Source of the DNA: Agrypnia vestita
Lineage: Eukaryota; Arthropoda; Insecta; Trichoptera; Phryganeidae
Direction: 5' to 3'
Length of the DNA: 64,000 nucleotides
NCBI GenBank assembly: GCA_016648135.1
Contig: JADDOH010000304.1
Location: forward strand, 310,001 to 374,000
Below are positions 58,256 to 64,000 of the stretch, in pieces (the first letter of the stretch is position 1; each line of letters begins with the position of its first letter). Position numbers and translations under genes: made by a program. The notes beneath the pieces are model-generated. The model was not told the origin of the DNA. It was given only the letters and a program-made list of their open reading frames with translations, and searched no databases.

Positions 58256-60305
58256 AAAAAACAAACCTATAATTGAAATTAACATTATTATACGGGTGTA
58301 TGCAGGTACCTTCTTGTTTTAAGGACGCTTTTTTTTAATATAAAGTATTCCCGTTTTACTTACAGACCGTCAAACTCGCTTGTCCTGGCGTACCGCATAT
58401 TCTCGTACACTTTCATTCGTCTTCTTATGCACGTTTTTTTTATAATTTGTTTATAATTAAAGATCCCATATCTATTTTAACTGATAATTACATTCAATAG
58501 TTACATTCAATACTCCGAGGAAGGAAAAATAATTTTACGATTCTGGAGGAACCAATAAAACTCGCGTAAATAAGTACAAAGCTTGCCGTACAAATTTTAA
58601 GACAATTTAATGTAAAAGGAAACTCAGTAACGTTGAAATAACGTGTCAATTTTTAAATTTACTAATTGATGTATGACGTTCTGTTCTAAAGATTTTTTTT
58701 TTTTCAAAAATTTTAAATATATTTTCTGTAGGTACCTACATTCTTCTCCTTAATTTATTAAAAATAGATAATTATATATTCTACAGGATTCAACCATCTT
58801 TGTGATGATTTCTTAATTCCATCAAGTTTTATAAAAATAAATTCACCCTTAATTTGTACGTTATTCTACTTCGTAGATAAATTTTTCGCGCGCGTACATA
58901 CTCCTGACATACATAACCAATTTATATTAAACAACACATTGCAGCATTATTACTGCATTGTGTGTATTTATATGAAAAAAATGCACACTCATTCAAAGAT
59001 CAATCAATATCGATTTGACTAAAAATCCGATGCATTCCTGTTTTTATTTCACTAATTTCCCAGTCATTTAAAAAAAAATACACTTTTAAAATTAAAACGT
59101 AACATAAGATTAAAAATGTTTATAATTGTGGTTTTTTGACCTTCATTATTCGAGATTCTTTCTTCTGATCTTCGAATTCGCATATTCGAAAACCTTCTTC
59201 GGACAAACAATGTTGGTTATAACAACTGTGAATAATTTTATCATTTGAAGTGATCGATTGCTTGGCCACAATGAAAAATTCAAAAGTCATTCATAGATTA
59301 ATTTATTGTCAGACTACCCCTGACTAAATGACATTACATGTCGTTCATTAATTAAACTTAAAATCGATGAATACTAATTATATGCTGGTACAGCGGGGGG
59401 AAAATCTATACCTTAAATGTCTCTTAACTTTTTGTAATAAAGAATTGATAGGTATTTTTATGACTTATTATTTATTGAGTTACAGTCCTATGAAAATACC
59501 CGACCATCACCAAACTGGAATCTTATTCAATAAAGAACAAATTAGTTTGGTTTTAAAAGCGGAATGCCGTCTTTGTAAGCGTTTAAATGAAGAATTATGT
59601 TTATTAACAAGTTAACGGTGGCATAAATATGGCTTTTGGAATTAATTTAATGACATATTTTGGACTTAATTATCAAACTTGCCTGGCACGTATCAAAATG
59701 CGACAAATCAAGTTAACATCTGTCATTAAAAATAATTTTGTAGACATTTTGCTGTAGTTAATAACGTTGATGTAAGCGGGAGCGACGAATCAATTGTGGA
59801 TTGCCGAATATGGCGGGCAAAAATAAATTTCTCGTATTTGTTATATTTTTAAGGGAGAAAAGAAAAGGGTGACCACTTGAGTGTTGGAATATGAAAAGTC
59901 CGAATGAATGTAAATACTGTAAAAACAGAAAACCACCTGCTGACAAGTGTGGAGCAAACAGTACGACATCTGTCAAAATGTTTTGAATTGAATAATCCTT
60001 TTGAATAAGGGGCTGCGAGGGTAAAGCGCGGTTCGGTGTCACGCAGAAACATTTACAACTGTGTATATATATGTTCCTTCTGTGTTGTATATTGTATGCG
60101 AGAGCGGAAATTATGTGGGGTTTGCAGATTCGATATTTTATTTTGAATACTAAGCAGCAGCATACAAAAATACTGAGTGTTTCCTTTAATGCGATTGAAC
60201 AATTTCCACATACTTTGTTATTTCAATGTTAAGTATTATAGTGTAAAGTAAAGTAATAAATAGATGGACTACAGTGTAAAACATAATAGTTTTTCTTTCT
60301 TAAAC
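58256..60305. other. No gene seen
   Basis: AT-rich. The 82-codon plus frame at 59367-59615 is not recognised and has no splice support. Confidence 0.4.
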
Positions 60306-60309
60306 TTTT

Positions 60310-60612
60310 CGTATTTTAGAATGTTTCTTTCTTGAAATTTGTTTTGTGACAACAATGTGGGTATTGTACCATTTAACTCCCAAGTATGTATAGTGATGTT
60401 ATGCCATGATGGTTCTTAAAATTTAGGAAAGAAGTCAAATCCTTGATTTTGGACAACGATGGATTGTAACGTTGCCTACATATCTCAAATGGTTTTTGAA
60501 TAATAAAAATTACTGCTTCTAAATGGTTTCTGCTTTTGTACTTTAATTTGGCTTGTAAATACTCCTTCTATAAGTTTTAGATATTGGCTCATATTATGGA
60601 GTGTATAATGTC
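60310..60612 (+). repeat. Reference copy of the A-B dispersed repeat
   Basis: Half A (60310-60421) and half B (60425-60612) are contiguous here. The same halves at 504-822 are in the order B-inverted, A. No coding capacity in either half. Landmarks are CCCAAGTATGTATAGTGATG in A and ATTGGCTCATATTATGGAG in B. Confidence 0.6.
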
Positions 60613-60977
60613 ATTAAAATGTTATAAGATAGATTTTATTTATTTAAAAAAACATATTTATGTATCTACTGTATAAATAAATAAATAAAATAAAAAATAC
60701 ATAAAATCTAAAGCATATAAATTTAAAAGAATTGCGTACAATACAAAGCATACTTTTTATTTAAAAATAGTTTTCACTGGTATTCAGTAATGATGATATT
60801 CGGTGAATATAAAATATAAGACAGTAAATATTTGTAAGAATCTTAAATTCTCACGATTAAACCTATTAATACGAGTACACACTACATAGAACGTAATAAT
60901 AGTTATACTAAAATGATTTGAATATATTCTCCAAATCGTCTAAGGTTAAAAAAACGTTTACATTATATATTTTAATA

Positions 60978-62274
60978 TTAGGTCCTTACATATGAAATTG
61001 ACGTTTATTATGGGAGGAACATAAAGCCGATTTTTTTTTATTATAATATATTTATTTAATCAAAGTATGTACCATTGCTTTCTATGCACTTTTGCCATCT
61101 CCTAGGTAGTTCATCGATCCCTTTACTAAAAAAACCATTCGGACGGGAATCAATAAAATCTTTGAAGGCGGTTTGGACTGCCCCATGGGAGTTGAATTTT
61201 TTCCTTTGCAATAAGTTATCCAAATTTCGAAAAAAATGGTAATCTGTTGGGGCAAGGTCCGGAGAGTACGGTGGATGTCTTGGACATTCCAATTGAACCT
61301 CCTCTAATTTGGTAGGCGTCTGTTGTGCAGTGTGTGGTCTAGCGTTATCATGAAGCAGCAGTGGCCTAGAGCGATTAACCAGCCTCGGTTGTTTAGCAGC
61401 TAGCTTTTCCATCATGGTTTGCAGTTGCTGACAATAGACATCTGCCGTAATCGTCTGGCTAGATTTAAGAAAGCTGTAGTGAACGACACCAGCACTATTC
61501 CACCAAACGCTCACAAGTAACTTTTTTGGAGTCAATTTTCGCTTGGGGCCTGGTTTGGCTGGTTTCAGCCAGGGTTCAGGCAGGGTTCAGCCATTGCGAT
61601 GAGCGCTTCTGATTATCGTACAGGATCCACTTTTCATCACAGGTAATGATTCGATTTAAAATCCCTTCATTATTGTGCCGGTTGAGTAATGCAACGCAGC
61701 AGTCAACGCGCGTTTGTTGATTTGCTTCACTCAATTCGTGAGGTACCCACCTTTCAAGCTTTTTCACTTACCAATTTGCTTCAAGTGGATTAAAACAGTT
61801 TTATCACTAACACCGCAGCCTGCAGCTAACTCGGATGTGGTTTGCGATGGATCCGCTTCCACAATAGCCTTCAATTCTTCATTATCAACTTTGGTCTCCG
61901 GCCGTCCACGGGGCTTGTTCTGCAGGTCGAAATTTCCAGAACGAAACGTTGGAACCAAAAACGCACTGTGTTTTCTTTTGCGGCACCGTCGCCATACAAA
62001 TCATTAATCCTTCGAGCCGTTTCTGCAGCACTGGTGCCACGGTGGAACTCGTACTCGTAAATAACGCGATATTTCAAGTTTTTCATTTTGTAAACTGAGT
62101 GACGCAAAGAAAAAAACAATTGAGGAAAAAACAAATGAATTATAATTTTCAAAACACAAATACATGAGTAAATAGTTGTATAAATTTGGATTTGGAATTC
62201 CTAACCAAAGAGAAGATATTTGAGATCAAATTTGCCAGTACGGCAAAACGTCAATTTCATATGTAAGGACCTAA
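60978..62274 (-). mobile_element. Complete-length but defective mariner, 1297 bp
   Basis: Same family as 33395-34680, with 29-bp TIRs (60978-61006 and 62246-62274) and TA duplication (60976-60977 and 62275-62276). Both TIRs carry GACGT where the other two copies have GGCGT, so the TIRs still match each other exactly. The net length difference of +11 is fully explained by two 1-base deletions and one 13-base insertion in the transposase gene. Confidence 0.95.
61056..62086 (-). pseudogene. Mariner transposase pseudogene, three frameshifts
   Basis: Aligns end to end with the intact 339-aa transposase. Breaks: a missing A in the A-run near 61955 (after WFQRF), a missing C near 61768 (in the IGKV/KK region), and a 13-base partial duplication of CAGGGTTCAG near 61567-61590 (after WLNPA). 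All three catalytic Asp contexts (CDEKW, HDNARPH, PTDYHF) survive in separate frame pieces. Substitutions such as ARPHTAQQTPTKLEEV show some divergence from copy 1. Not translatable as one protein. Confidence 0.92.
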
Positions 62275-62276
62275 TA

Positions 62277-63128
62277 TCTTGGTGTCAAATATTTGTTTAT
62301 GCTTGCTTCTATGCTCATATCTAGTCCACTCTTTCTCCTTACTTTTGCATTAAGATATCTTTAGACGAGTACCGAATATTATTTTTATATGTATGTATTT
62401 TATTGGCAATGTACATATCGTACCCATTGTAGTATTTGTACGCTACGATAAATGATTAAATTGTAACTCACGCGTGGGATGAGCGTTTATAAGTGGTTCG
62501 AAGACCATTTTGTAACAACTGATTAATTGTGTATGCTCTGTCATCAAAATGTTAATAACCGTATGATACAACGTAATGTTAATTTTGATAACGTAAAAAT
62601 TTATGCAATTTATTATAGAAAAAATAAAATTTGATAAATAAATATATATTATGAATATAAACTTTAATCAAATTTGGCTTTTAGAAGTGTGATATTTTAT
62701 AAAGTTTTATTTTAAACGTATACATACATATATAGCAGTATATTGGCACTTTTCCTAACAAATTCAATATGATGATTACAACTACTAGATCTGCACACCT
62801 ACTTCACACATGTTTTACAGTATTAATCTGAGCTTCTTTTCCCCTCTTTCTATAATGATTAATTACTACAACGAAATCTCATCCATTAAGATTAACTTGG
62901 ATGTAATCATCATGACTCGGTTTAAAGCCAATTTTTTTACTCATGGCACCAACAGTCAATTTCATAATTATTAAAATATATTGTTTATAAATTCGTTTAA
63001 CTTTGTATTTTACGAATAGATTATGAAATAATAGTAATCACATCTTAATAATAATAATGACTGTCGATGCCCTTCATCAGCTGTAACAAGCAGGTGCAAA
63101 AAATAACGGATAAGCAAGAAATTTTAGA
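62277..63128. other. No gene seen
   Basis: AT-rich, nothing recognised. Confidence 0.5.
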
Positions 63129-63235
63129 GTTTAAAAAAAAAAATAAAAAAAAAATTTAAAAAAATAATAATAAAAAAAAGTAAAAAAATTAAAAAATTAA
63201 AAATAAATAAAAATTAAAAAAAAATTAAAAATAAC
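63129..63235. repeat. Poly(A)-rich low-complexity run
   Basis: About 105 bases of A runs broken by single T or G (AAAAATTAAAAAATTAAAAA type). It may be an old retroelement tail; no element body is recognised beside it. Confidence 0.85.
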
Positions 63236-63449
63236 CGATAGCATACGTCAAATGCGTTGTCGTTGTCATGCCATGACCAAATGTTGATCTTGGAACTCAA
63301 GCTTTCTAAACTTGTGCAATAATCTTATATCTCGTGTAACTCCTTAATGTACCTATAACTACTCAACCATTAAAAATTGTACTGAATGCACTCGCCTACT
63401 ATCTATAAGGGTCGATAATGATTATGATAATCTGTACATTGTAAAGTAA

Positions 63450-63870
63450 ACTTAAAATTACAGGGGACCATGTTGGCCGTTCAGGTCCGGGTGTGGACGA
63501 GACATTAATATAAATCCGCCTTGAAACGCAGAGACCCAACTATTAAGTCTGTCGAATCTTGCGAAATTTTCCCGCGAAGATGGCGTCACCAAATCAGCCG
63601 AATACGGCGGGCGGGCGAGGGCATGAGACACCGTTGAATAAATTATCGGTGCAGATGTTTCTGTCGGGCGGGGTGGTGCCCCCCCACACCCCCACACCTG
63701 CCTGCCTTCTGCGGGGCGGGTGGGGGACCTGGTTAATGACAACTGTAAGAAGGCGTCAGAAAAAGATACGTGATTGTTCCGGGGCTCGACTGAAGGCTTC
63801 CAGCCAATTGCGCTCGTGGTTAGAAGCTCACAGAAGTGAGCCGACGATTGCGAGAAACTAAAACAATGTG
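63450..63870. promoter_or_regulatory. GC-rich island, candidate regulatory element
   Basis: CpG- and C-rich block with frames open on both strands (plus 63559-63861, minus 63458-63895). This symmetry and the proline/arginine-rich translations argue against coding. An AAGATGGCGTC motif at about 63577 is YY1/pleiohomeotic-like (AAGATGGC). Confidence 0.25.
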
Positions 63871-64000
63871 TGTTTACGATGTGTACATATGCCACGTGAT
63901 TTTGTGTGTCAAAAGTATATTTTAAGGCTTATTGCGAAAACATTGTGGTCATTTTCAATCGTATCATCACACACATACAAATTTGCAAGGGCAGTGAGAA

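Noticed and set aside
59367..59615. 82-codon plus-strand frame
   Set aside because: Unrecognised, AT-biased codons, no acceptor or poly(A) context.
1..64000. CRISPR array, bacterial operon or phage system
   Set aside because: No regularly spaced repeats with unique spacers, no dense collinear genes; composition and elements are those of an insect genome.

Overview
The window is AT-rich eukaryotic DNA, almost certainly from a moth or butterfly. Evidence: cecropia-type mariner elements, tRNA-derived SINEs, L2/CR1- and RTE-like LINE debris, non-LTR 3' ends with AAAT-type tails, an interstitial array of the insect telomere unit TTAGG, and the short foldback and MITE families usual in Lepidoptera. 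There are no operons or bacterial signals. Most open frames are chance frames or transposon debris.

The only host coding sequence I can support well is a short exon on the minus strand at 48048-48205. It has a strong acceptor, a short 5' leader with an upstream mini-ORF, an ATG in a near-ideal context, 19 codons (MRSKQQPRPSYRWLNKQDN) and a consensus donor, ending in phase 1. The MRSK start recalls vertebrate PRDM16/MECOM (fly hamlet) and the FOG/SALL N-terminal NuRD-binding motif; this assignment is tentative. If the gene reads leftward, most or all of 1-48047 could be its first coding intron, and the GC-rich block at 49.3-50.35 kb could be the promoter side. A second candidate is a terminal exon at 11962-12147 (minus) with an acceptor-like start and a poly(A) signal; its phase does not fit the first exon.

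Mobile DNA by region. 0-0.25 kb: perfect 115-bp inverted repeat, related to copies at 10.0 and 29.4 kb. 0.5-0.8 kb: rearranged copy of a repeat at 60.3 kb. 8.1, 12.8, 28.3, 29.0, 35.4 and 38.7 kb: LINE remnants. 11.2, 23.1, 26.0 and 53.1 kb: four copies of one MITE-like family. 14.8, 34.7, 36.7, 41.5 and 45.4 kb: foldback or TIR elements. 18.0, 24.9 and 47.4 kb: hammerhead-like/Penelope-like termini. 20.2 and 31.3 kb: tRNA-derived elements. 33.4, 40.2 and 61.0 kb: three mariners of one family: one intact (339 aa, complete DD34D triad), one internally deleted, one frameshifted. 42.8 kb: (TTAGG)14 next to a LINE tail.

The GC-rich islands (about 1.9, 9.0, 18.7, 24.4, 30.2, 37.6, 46.5, 49-50, 58.1 and 63.7 kb) stand out in the AT-rich background. 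They are candidate cis-regulatory elements of the surrounding gene, but nothing beyond composition proves this.
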